From positions 1 to 58,135 of the forward strand of contig JAEYAR010000161.1 of the NCBI GenBank assembly GCA_023404715.1: DNA of 58,135 bases. Direction: 5' to 3'. Position 1 is the stretch's first letter. Each line of letters opens with the position of its first letter. Positions 32,201-39,620 of this stretch are shown here, one piece after another. The notes below the pieces were generated by a model. It did no database searches, had not been told where the DNA came from, and saw only the letters and a list, made by a program, of their open reading frames with translations. This stretch comes from Bacillota bacterium (GTDB lineage Bacteria; Bacillota; Clostridia; Christensenellales; Aristaeellaceae). The position numbers and the translations under genes are program-made.

Positions 32201-33547
32201 TTATTCCGGCGCGTTGGCGCGCATGACGCGCATCTGCACGAAGGATACAGCCATGATGCACACGCCCAAAATGAGCGCCATCGCGGCGGACATGCCGGCC
32301 ACCTGTTTCTTAACAGCGTTTTCATACACGTACATGAGCAGCACGGCGTTGGCCTCCTGATTGTTGAAGCCCGTCAGGATGAGCGGCTGGCCGTAGATGT
32401 TGAACTGCGCGACGACCGCCATGACGAACGTGTACATCATCGGGTAACGCATGCCGGGCAGCGTGATGGTCACAAACTTTTGCCAGGCGTTTGCGCCGTC
32501 GACCGCAGCGGCCTCGTATTGATCGGTCGGGATCGAGGCCAAGGCGCTCTGATAAATGACCATCGTGCCGCCCGTGCACCACCAGACCGTGACGACCACG
32601 AGCACGATCCACGTATAGGGCGGCGTAAACCAGTTCGCCGTAGAGCCGAGGAACTTGTTGACGATGCCGTAATCCACGTTGAACACGTAGCGCCAGGTGA
32701 GCGTCACGGTCGTGATGGACATCAGGCTCGGCAGGTAGTACATCGCCTGATAGAACTTGTTGCCGCGGCAGCGCGTATGCAGCGCAACCGCCAACGACAG
32801 CGGCACCAGAATGCAGAACGGCACGCAATAGACGACGAATTTGATGGTGTTCCAAAGGCCGTTTCGCAGCTGCTTATAATACGTATTGCTGGAATCCAGC
32901 AGCAGCGTACGGAAGTTGGACAGGCCCGTAAAGACCGGCTCGTTAAACAGGTCCCACTTGGTAAAAGCGGCGTATACGCCGTAGATTGCGGGTGTAATGA
33001 AGAAGATGACGAAGAAGAACAGGTGCGGCCCGATGTAGGCGTAGGGCAGCAGATCGCGCTTGAGCGAACGGCGTGCGCTCTCCGTCTTATAGGAGGGCTT
33101 GGCTACGACGGCGGCCAGGCCAGCGCAGGCCAGCGCGAAATACGTCATCGGGCTGAAGTGCACAAAGATTTGGTCGACATCGCGCTTTTTGAATTTGACG
33201 CCCAGCTCTTTCAGTTGATCGCTGATCGGCGTATAGAGGCAGGAATTGACCTTTTCCAGGGAAAAGAAGACCATAAATAGCGCAAAACACACGCAGGAGA
33301 TCCCGGCGAAGAGCATTCCGACGTTTTCTTGCTTGCGCATGAGGGCGATTAGGGCGCCCACCATGGCGCACATGGATAGCGGAATCAGCAGGACGCTCGC
33401 GCTCGACAGGGAAAAGAGCACCTGCGGCATCGACATCTCGATGGTCGCCGCCGTTTCCTTGACGGTCGTCGTCGCCGTTACGCCGGAAAGACAGAATAAC
33501 ACGATAAAAGCCAGCGCCAGCAGCGCAGCCACCTTGGAACGTGTCAT
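32201..33547 (-). CDS. CUT1 sugar ABC permease, MalF-like with extra N-terminal helices
   Basis: A 448-residue permease. The C-terminal roughly 285 residues (from about 168, LLPYAYIGPHLFFFVIFF) form the standard six-helix MalF-type unit with EAA loop YEAAAVDGANAWQKFVTITLP. The N-terminal roughly 165 residues are an extension with four hydrophobic segments (about 8-25, 43-67, 78-97, 133-150), not usual in this family, where permeases are about 295 residues. ATG 33547 has GAGGTG 5 nt upstream; GTG 33550 is too close. Function of the extension is unknown; E. coli MalF also has added N-terminal helices but a different layout. Confidence 0.92.
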   Translation of the reverse strand: MTRSKVAALLALAFIVLFCLSGVTATTTVKETAATIEMSMPQVLFSLSSASVLLIPLSMCAMVGALIALMRKQENVGMLFAGISCVCFALFMVFFSLEKVNSCLYTPISDQLKELGVKFKKRDVDQIFVHFSPMTYFALACAGLAAVVAKPSYKTESARRSLKRDLLPYAYIGPHLFFFVIFFITPAIYGVYAAFTKWDLFNEPVFTGLSNFRTLLLDSSNTYYKQLRNGLWNTIKFVVYCVPFCILVPLSLAVALHTRCRGNKFYQAMYYLPSLMSITTVTLTWRYVFNVDYGIVNKFLGSTANWFTPPYTWIVLVVVTVWWCTGGTMVIYQSALASIPTDQYEAAAVDGANAWQKFVTITLPGMRYPMMYTFVMAVVAQFNIYGQPLILTGFNNQEANAVLLMYVYENAVKKQVAGMSAAMALILGVCIMAVSFVQMRVMRANAPE

Positions 33548-33601
33548 CACGACACCTCTTTTCTGCTGAGTTCAAACAGACATGCCATTTAGCTGACCAA
33601 C

Positions 33602-33630
33602 GCAAGGCAGGGGATACTCCCCTGCCTTGC
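33602..33630 (-). promoter_or_regulatory. Stable intercistronic hairpin after binding-protein gene
   Basis: 12-bp stem GCAAGGCAGGGG / CCCCTGCCTTGC with a 5-base loop and no T run. In binding-protein operons such hairpins usually stabilise the upstream mRNA and let the binding protein be made in excess; that role is inference here. Confidence 0.7.
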
Positions 33631-33656
33631 GCGTGCTTTCAGCTGAAAACGTTTGT

Positions 33657-34892
33657 TTACTGGGCGGCGATGGCGTCGTTGATCTCCTGCTCTATCTGCG
33701 CAAGCGCATCGTCGATGGAGATGGTGCCGTCCACGAAGTCCCAGCCTACGCGGGAGATCGCCGTGTCGAACAGTCCCCAATACTGGTAGGAGTAGATCGA
33801 CAGCTCGTCGGCGCGCTCCGGGTCCGCCAGGAAGGCCTGGGGCATATCCTTGAACTCGGCGACGTCGTTGATGGACAGGTGCGCCGGGCACTGGCCCGCG
33901 TCCTTCGCCCAGGTCAGGGAGTTCTCGCCCATCCAGTTGATGAACTTGGCTACCGCCACATCCTCTTCCTCGGTGCGGTTTTCGTCGACGAACTGCACGA
34001 AGTTATGGGAGGAGGTCCAGCTCTTGGTGTTCGCCGGATCGTAGGTCACGCCCGGCAGCATGCCGAAGTTGATGCCCGCATCCACGGCCGCAGCCTTCAT
34101 CCAGATGCCCTCGGTCCAGACCAGCAGCTCGCCGCCGTAGAACTTAGAGGAGTAGTCGGTGTTCTTGACGGTGGTGTAGCCGCCTTCCCACAGCTCCTTC
34201 ATGGTCTCGAAGACCTTCTTCATGTCGTCGTTGTTGATAGCGGGGGCGGTGCCGTCCTCGGTCAGCTTGCCGTTCAGCTGGCCGTAGTAGCCCAGAACCT
34301 GCGCGCGCATCCAGCCCAGGTTGAAGATGTCGCCTTCCCAGCCGGCCGCACGGGCCTTGTCGCCCAGCGCCTTGATCTCGTCGAAGGTCAGGTAGCCGTC
34401 CTCGACGAACTCATTGAGCTCATACTTGTCAAACAGGTCCTTGTTGTAGTAGGTCACGTAGGAGTGCACGTCGAGCGGGATGCCGTAGTGCTCGCCGTCG
34501 ATGTCGGAGCGCTCCCACGCAGCCGCGTTGTAGTTCTCCTGCTTCACGCCGCTCTCGGCGATCAGATCCAGATCGTAGGCGTAAAGCATCTCCTGATCCA
34601 CGAAGTTGGGGATGCGCTCGATGTGCACGATCGTCACATCCGGCACGCCGGTGCCCGTCTGCACGGTCATCGGGATCTTCTGATACAGGTCGTCCGCCGT
34701 CATCGGCGTGTGGTTAACGTGCACCTCGTCCTGCGAGGCGTTGAAGGCATCGACCATGCCCTGCATGGTGGCGCCGTCGGCGCCCGTGAACACGGACCAG
34801 TAGTCGATCTCGACGGGCGCCGCCTGCGCGACGGGCGCCAGGCAGAGCACCATCAGCATCATCGACAGCGCGATAGCCAAAGACTTTTTCAT
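33657..34892 (-). CDS. Extracellular sugar-binding protein of CUT1 importer
   Basis: A 411-residue exported substrate-binding protein (family 1). Signal peptide 1-24 (MKKSLAIALSMMLMVLCLAP, cleavage at AQA). No lipobox cysteine, unusual for a Gram-positive binding protein, which is normally lipidated. Family signs: EIDYWSVFTGADGATMQGMVDAFN at the mature N-terminus, GTGVPDVTIVHI, YNKDLFDKYEL, and LLVWTEGIWM. ATG 34892 follows AAAGGAGG; a longer reading from 34973 is rejected. Ligand is an oligosaccharide, probably one processed by the flanking GH2 and GH43 enzymes. A short inverted repeat (TACCGC/GCGGTA, 34917-34936) lies in the leader. Confidence 0.93.
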   Translation of the reverse strand: MKKSLAIALSMMLMVLCLAPVAQAAPVEIDYWSVFTGADGATMQGMVDAFNASQDEVHVNHTPMTADDLYQKIPMTVQTGTGVPDVTIVHIERIPNFVDQEMLYAYDLDLIAESGVKQENYNAAAWERSDIDGEHYGIPLDVHSYVTYYNKDLFDKYELNEFVEDGYLTFDEIKALGDKARAAGWEGDIFNLGWMRAQVLGYYGQLNGKLTEDGTAPAINNDDMKKVFETMKELWEGGYTTVKNTDYSSKFYGGELLVWTEGIWMKAAAVDAGINFGMLPGVTYDPANTKSWTSSHNFVQFVDENRTEEEDVAVAKFINWMGENSLTWAKDAGQCPAHLSINDVAEFKDMPQAFLADPERADELSIYSYQYWGLFDTAISRVGWDFVDGTISIDDALAQIEQEINDAIAAQ

Positions 34893-34970
34893 ATGGGGTA
34901 AACCTCCTTTTATTTTTACCGCAACCTTTCGCGGTAGGGTGCATCGTAATGTGTACCTTTTTTGACATGC

Positions 34971-35001
34971 CAAAAGAAAAGACCGCCGGAAGCATCCGGC
35001 G
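34971..35001 (-). terminator. Terminator or attenuator after GH2 gene
   Basis: Minus-strand stem CGCCGGA / TCCGGCG with a 4-base loop (34984-35001), followed by TCTTTTCTTTT. It separates the GH2 gene from the binding-protein gene. Confidence 0.75.
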
Positions 35002-35060
35002 CAAAAGAGCGCCTGGTAGTTCCAGCGGTAGAATGTCCTAAAAGGTACAGCTTCTGAGCC

Positions 35061-36878
35061 TCAGATCACCTGATTGGTGCGGCCCAGCGGGTTCCGGTTG
35101 AGCGCCGCGAAGCGCCTTATATCGATCTTGGGCTGGCGGTCCGGCGTGAGCAGGCCGTTGATCTCCTGCATGACGTCGGTTAGCTGCGTATAGCAGTAGC
35201 CCTGGCAGTAGGGGATCTCACGGATGGCGTCGGTCACGCCCTGAAAGCGCTCGAAAAACTTCTCTTCGTCCGTCACCTTGCCGTGGTAGCCCCAGGTCTC
35301 CATGCCGCCCATCTCGCCCTGCAGGCCCACGTTTGTAAAGGCGATGCCGCCGTATTCCGTAACCATGAAGGCTTCCTTGCCCGTCGGCTCCTCGCCCTGC
35401 GCGTAGCACGCGCGCCAGTCGCAGGCATGGCGCTCGACCGCCTCGCGGCTCGCAAAGTGATCCGCCATGACCGCTCCCTCCGCCGCATAGTCGTGCAGCG
35501 CGCAGATATCGGTCTCCACTTGCTCCCAGCCGTCGTTAGAGGAGCAAAGGCGCGTTCCGTCCGCGGCCTTGGTCATGTGGTAGAGCATGCGCGCCGTGGC
35601 CTGCTGGCGCTTGTCGGCATAAATCTGACGCACGCCCCAGCTCTCGTTGAGCGGAACCCACGCGATGATCGAGGGATGGTTAAAATCGCGGTCGATAAAG
35701 TCGAGCAGCGTATCGGCCAGGTTATGCACCGTCTCGTCCGTAAAGTCGTAAGCGCTGGGCACCTCGCCCCACACCAACACGCCCATCTTGTCGGCCCAAT
35801 AGTAGTAGCGCGGGTCTTCGAGCTTTTGATGCTTGCGCGCGCCGTTGTATCCGAATTCCCGGGTGAAGCGCAGGTCGGTCTGAATCGCCTCGTCGCTCGG
35901 CGGCGTGATCAGCGATTCGGGCCAGTAACCCTGATCGAGGATGAGCCGCTGATAAATCGGACAGTTGTTGAGGTAGACCTTGCCGTCCTTCACCTCGACC
36001 TTGCGCATGCCGAAGTACGTATCCACCTGATCGACGGCCTCGCCCGCTTTCAATACGCGAACCCGCAGGTCGTACAGCGCCGGGGTGTTCGGCGCCCAAA
36101 TGTGCACCGGGTCCAGGTCGCCGCGCACGATCATGTCGACCGGTACGCGCGTGATGCGATCGGCGGTATTGAGCCGAACGACGCGGCAAACCTTACCCTC
36201 GAAGGATACGGTCAGCTCAAGCTCCAGCTCCTGCGCGGGAATCCGGTCCAGCGCGATCTCGGCGCTGATCATATGGCGATCGATATCCGGCGTCACGTGA
36301 ATCTTTTGCAGCGCATACTCGCCCACCGCCTCCAGATAGACCGTCTGCCAGATGCCGCTGACGGGCGTATACCAGCAGCCCATCAGTCCCTCGCGCCAAT
36401 ACTGCTTGCCGCGCGGCTGCGTACAATCCGGATCGTCCTGCACGCGCACGCACAGGTCGTTTTCACCCTCGCGCAGCGCCTCCGTGATGTCGAACGCAAA
36501 GGGCGTGTATCCACCCTTGTGCATGCCGATCTGCTTGCCGTTGACGTACACCGTCGCTTCAAAATCTACGGCTCCAAAGCGCAGCAGTACACGGCGGCCC
36601 TTCATCTGCTCCGGCACGGTAAACGCGCGGCGGTACCACAAAATCGGATGGATCTCATCCGTCGGCCCGATGCCGCTCAGCTTGCTTTGATAGCAGAAGG
36701 GAACGACGATCTCCCCCGTCAGCTTCACGCCGGGGTTTTGCCACCCTTTGCGCACGCCCTCGTTTGCATCGTCAAACGCAAACTGCCACGCGCCGTTCAG
36801 GTTCAAGAATGTGTCGCGCATGAAATCGGGCCGGGGATGCTCCGGCCGGGGAATGCTTTGGTTCCATTCGCAGGACAT
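35061..36878 (-). CDS. Glycoside hydrolase family 2 enzyme (beta-galactosidase/glucuronidase type)
   Basis: A 605-residue intracellular GH2 enzyme without signal peptide. Order: N-terminal sugar-binding jelly roll (about 15-200, with FGAVDFEATVYVNGKQIGMH), an Ig-like domain (about 200-290) and a TIM barrel (about 300-605). The acid/base Glu is in WVPLNESWG and the nucleophile Glu in VTEYGG. Length is close to short beta-galactosidases and beta-glucuronidases lacking extra C-terminal domains. ATG 36878 has GGGAGG about 10 nt upstream; the in-frame upstream codons to 37049 are discounted because a promoter lies within them. It is downstream of an ArsR-type regulator and upstream of the importer. 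Confidence 0.93.
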   Translation of the reverse strand: MSCEWNQSIPRPEHPRPDFMRDTFLNLNGAWQFAFDDANEGVRKGWQNPGVKLTGEIVVPFCYQSKLSGIGPTDEIHPILWYRRAFTVPEQMKGRRVLLRFGAVDFEATVYVNGKQIGMHKGGYTPFAFDITEALREGENDLCVRVQDDPDCTQPRGKQYWREGLMGCWYTPVSGIWQTVYLEAVGEYALQKIHVTPDIDRHMISAEIALDRIPAQELELELTVSFEGKVCRVVRLNTADRITRVPVDMIVRGDLDPVHIWAPNTPALYDLRVRVLKAGEAVDQVDTYFGMRKVEVKDGKVYLNNCPIYQRLILDQGYWPESLITPPSDEAIQTDLRFTREFGYNGARKHQKLEDPRYYYWADKMGVLVWGEVPSAYDFTDETVHNLADTLLDFIDRDFNHPSIIAWVPLNESWGVRQIYADKRQQATARMLYHMTKAADGTRLCSSNDGWEQVETDICALHDYAAEGAVMADHFASREAVERHACDWRACYAQGEEPTGKEAFMVTEYGGIAFTNVGLQGEMGGMETWGYHGKVTDEEKFFERFQGVTDAIREIPYCQGYCYTQLTDVMQEINGLLTPDRQPKIDIRRFAALNRNPLGRTNQVI

Positions 36879-37039
36879 GTTTTCTTTTCCTCCCAAAATC
36901 GTTTGCAAGGCATGGAAAATGCCCGGCCCTCGCCCCATCATTTTCAAAATTAATGGATGTAAATGTGTTGCAAGCCATCTGGCGAAAACCTTTTTTCGGC
37001 AAAATCGCGCTAAAAAAGCCGGATCAATTCCACGCACAA

Positions 37040-37068
37040 AGCATATCATCGTACCGGCCGCCTGTCAA
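37040..37068 (-). promoter_or_regulatory. Sigma-70 promoter of GH2 gene with upstream near-palindrome
   Basis: TTGACA (37068-37063) and TATGCT (37045-37040), spacer 17. Immediately upstream, ATTTATTCCATTAAAT (37077-37092) is a near-palindrome and a candidate operator for the ArsR-type regulator encoded next door. Confidence 0.8.
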
Positions 37069-37131
37069 GTGATTTTATTTATTCCATTAAATCTGTATTA
37101 TTTTTTGAATTCCTTGCGGTTTTTTTGTCCA

Positions 37132-38091
37132 TTATGGTTGCGCGAGCGCGCGCAGATGGTAACCGATCCGCATGATGATCGATTGCTCAAAATCGCCGAA
37201 TTGTTCGCCAAAGAGGTTGATGCCGCCCACATTCTGTACGTCTGGGGGCACCCCGATCCGCACGCTGATATGGTCTTTGTCGTATAATTCCAGGTCGTCC
37301 AGGCCGACATCGCCGATGCGGATGTTTTCCAAATAGCTGCCCGTCCGGTCCACGCGCCAGGTTTTGAGGAAGCCGTATTGCGTCGAAAGCTCCGACCACC
37401 ACGAAGGGGTCAGTCTGCCGCGTCTTCCGCCGCAGTCGCACGGGCTCGTCCATACGCCCAGGCGCCTGCCGTTGACGGCCACCGCGATATCGCTCTTCCA
37501 CGGATCGCGGTACATGGGCGCCTCCGAGCAGGCCTCAAACGAGACCTCCATCCACTCCACCTCGATGTTTCCCAGCTCGAGAACGGAAAAGCGATACTCC
37601 AAATACCCCTGCCTGAACCAGATCAGCTGCGCGCCAAAGCGGTCGGGGAGATAGAACGAGGCCGGGTTGTCCATCTCGCCGATATGGGTCTTCTCGTTTG
37701 CCAGGCCGCAGGTCGGCGCGATGCTGCCCACGACGCTGTATCCGCCCAAGGGCATCTGCATGGTGATGACGCTCGCGCACTGCTCGTCCGCCGGCGCCAG
37801 GTTGATGGAGATCGAGTCCAATCTACGGCTGCACAGCTTCATAGAGCCGCGCGCGCCTGGCTGCATCTCGGCCATGATGATGCCCGCTTCCTCCAACGTC
37901 TTGACGCCCAGCGCCGCGGTCGACATGGGAATGCCCAGCGCCTCCGCCAGCTCGCCTACATTCATGCTGCGCCTGCCCAGCGCGCGCATGATCTGCATGC
38001 GCACAGGGGAAGAGAGCGCATGTGCGACCCTGCACAGCGCCTCCGGCCGGTCGATCGTCAGCTCTGCGTGCTTTCCTTGGTATTCATCCAT
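37132..38091 (-). CDS. ArsR-type winged-helix regulator with C-terminal sensor
   Basis: A 319-residue regulator. An ArsR-like winged helix spans about 18-90: ALCRVAHALSSPVRMQIMRALG, then MNVGELAEALGIPMSTAALGVKTLEEAGII (recognition helix), then wing AEMQPGARGSMKLCSR. The remaining roughly 220 residues are a beta-rich domain of unknown ligand with many tryptophans (WMEVSFEACSE, SPSWWSELS) that resembles the sensor half of ArsR-like regulators near glycosidase genes in Paenibacillus-type bacteria. No metal-binding CxC site of classical ArsR. ATG 38091 follows GGAGG at 7 nt. It precedes the GH2 gene, which it presumably controls. Confidence 0.85.
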   Translation of the reverse strand: MDEYQGKHAELTIDRPEALCRVAHALSSPVRMQIMRALGRRSMNVGELAEALGIPMSTAALGVKTLEEAGIIMAEMQPGARGSMKLCSRRLDSISINLAPADEQCASVITMQMPLGGYSVVGSIAPTCGLANEKTHIGEMDNPASFYLPDRFGAQLIWFRQGYLEYRFSVLELGNIEVEWMEVSFEACSEAPMYRDPWKSDIAVAVNGRRLGVWTSPCDCGGRRGRLTPSWWSELSTQYGFLKTWRVDRTGSYLENIRIGDVGLDDLELYDKDHISVRIGVPPDVQNVGGINLFGEQFGDFEQSIIMRIGYHLRALAQP

Positions 38092-38158
38092 GCGCATTCC
38101 TCCGCTAAGGTTTGAGAAAAGGTTCGCGCAACCCATGCAAAACTCCTGCTCAAGCGGC

Positions 38159-38551
38159 CTATCTGACCACGCGCCGGCGCAACCACGCGCAAAACGGTCC
38201 CAGAGGAATACACAGCAAAAACCACAGCATACTATACAGCGCGCAGATCTGTCCGCGATAGTTGAACCTGCGCCTTGAGTAATCCCAGACGTTCAAGTGC
38301 AGGCGCTCGTTGACGAGCAAGCCTACGAGCAATTCCGCCCCGGTGATCACCGCCGCGCCCAACGCGCAGCGCAGCAGCATGGGCTTATGGCGCAGCCTGC
38401 GGTTGATCTCGTAGATCGCGCTAAAGCAGATGCCGCCCGTAAGCGCCATCGACCAATGGGTATAGCCGCGCCATAGGATTTCGAGCATGCTGTAGCCTGC
38501 CGCGCCTACGCCGAATACGAGCAGGCGCTCACGCGCTTTGTTTAAGTTCAT
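38159..38551 (-). CDS. Small membrane protein of the putative ABC-transporter type IV family
   Basis: A 130-residue integral membrane protein with four hydrophobic segments. The signature GYSMLEILWRGYTHWSMALTGG near the N-terminus and LHLNVWDYSRRRFNYRGQIC near the C-terminus match the PF06541-type family (putative ABC transporter, CmpB-like), whose function is not established. ATG 38551 follows GGGAGGG at 5 nt. It is divergent from the alpha/beta hydrolase gene and follows the same direction as the ArsR-type gene, 67 nt away. Confidence 0.85.
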   Translation of the reverse strand: MNLNKARERLLVFGVGAAGYSMLEILWRGYTHWSMALTGGICFSAIYEINRRLRHKPMLLRCALGAAVITGAELLVGLLVNERLHLNVWDYSRRRFNYRGQICALYSMLWFLLCIPLGPFCAWLRRRVVR

Positions 38552-38660
38552 AATATCCCTCCCGCGCACAGTCTGCGCTGGAGGCATCGTCCCCATGTGT
38601 GCCACTTTGATGCAGCGCAGCCGGATTACGCCCGCAAATCCATATTTTATTCAAGATCGC

Positions 38661-38689
38661 TGGACGCTTGCGCCGCGGCATGGTAAAAT
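38661..38689 (+). promoter_or_regulatory. Promoter of alpha/beta hydrolase gene
   Basis: TGGACG (38661-38666), 17-base spacer, TAAAAT (38684-38689) with TGG just before it. The ATG is at 38730 with GGGAGG upstream. Confidence 0.55.
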
Positions 38690-38729
38690 GACAAAAAGCT
38701 TACAAGTCGGATCGACGGGAGGCCTTCAA

Positions 38730-39542
38730 ATGTTTTACGGCGCGCATTACGGTAGCGTAAAAATTGGGCATACGCAGATGGATTACATCGCCTTTGGCCG
38801 GGGAGAAAGGGCACTGGTCATGATCCCCGGCTTGGGGGACGCGCTCAGAACGCTGAAGCATATGTCGATCCCTTTTGCGGCGATGTACAGGCAATATGCA
38901 AAACGCTTTCAGGTTTACGTCTTCAGCCGGAAGAGTCGCTTGGAGGACGGCTATTCCACGCGGGATATGGCCGACGACCTGGCGGAGGCGATGCAAAAGC
39001 TGGGCCTCTCAAAGGCCTCCGTGATGGGCTTTTCTCAGGGCGGCATGATCGCCCAGCACATGGCCATCCGCCATCCGCAACGGGTCGAAAAGCTGGTCTT
39101 GGCCGTAACCGTATGCCGGCCTAACGACACGCTGCTGCACACCGTCGGGGATTGGGTCGCCATGGCCGAAGCGGGCGACTACAGGGGCATCGTCGTCGAC
39201 ACGGCCGAGAGGTCGTACAGCGAAAAGGCCCTTCAAAAATACCGGCCTTTTTATCCGATCCTCAGCCGGCTCGGCAAGCCGAAGGATTTTGGCCGGTTCA
39301 TCATCCAGGCCCATGCGTGCATGCAGCATGACGCCTACCTGGAGCTACCGCGGATTCAATGCCCGACGCTCGCGATCGGAGGCGGCAGCGACAAGGTCGT
39401 TGGCGGTAACGCCACGAACGAAATCGCCGCGAGCATACCTCATTGCAAATGCATCGTATACGAGGGCCTGGGGCATATGGCCTATGAAGAGGCGGATGAC
39501 TTTGACGCCCAGGTGCTGCGCTTTCTGACCGCATCGGATTGA
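38730..39542 (+). CDS. Alpha/beta-fold hydrolase
   Basis: A 270-residue cytoplasmic hydrolase. The nucleophile elbow is GFSQGG (Ser about 98), the acid Asp lies in IGGGSDKVVGG and the His in GLGHMAYEE, giving a complete catalytic triad. An oxyanion motif IPGLGDALRT precedes them. The enzyme could be an esterase, thioesterase or C-C hydrolase; sequence does not decide. ATG 38730 has GGGAGG 8 nt upstream; the much longer in-frame reading from 38538 crosses the promoter. Single-gene unit with its own terminator. Confidence 0.9.
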   Translation: MFYGAHYGSVKIGHTQMDYIAFGRGERALVMIPGLGDALRTLKHMSIPFAAMYRQYAKRFQVYVFSRKSRLEDGYSTRDMADDLAEAMQKLGLSKASVMGFSQGGMIAQHMAIRHPQRVEKLVLAVTVCRPNDTLLHTVGDWVAMAEAGDYRGIVVDTAERSYSEKALQKYRPFYPILSRLGKPKDFGRFIIQAHACMQHDAYLELPRIQCPTLAIGGGSDKVVGGNATNEIAASIPHCKCIVYEGLGHMAYEEADDFDAQVLRFLTASD

Positions 39543-39554
39543 ACACAGCGCGAC

Positions 39555-39618
39555 AACAGGCGGCAACGGCCAGGGCCGGGCAAAAGCCCGTTTGCCTGGA
39601 ACGTTGCCGCCTGTTTCA
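39555..39618. terminator. Large bidirectional terminator
   Basis: 14-bp outer stem AACAGGCGGCAACG / CGTTGCCGCCTGTT (39555-39568 with 39602-39615) and an inner CCAGG/CCTGG plus GGGC/GCCC stem. It separates the convergent hydrolase and lacZ genes. Confidence 0.85.
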
Positions 39619-39620
39619 AA

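Noticed and set aside
34893..35060. Riboswitch before the binding-protein gene
   Set aside because: The leader holds a terminator for the upstream gene and a 6-bp inverted repeat, but no known aptamer pattern could be matched.
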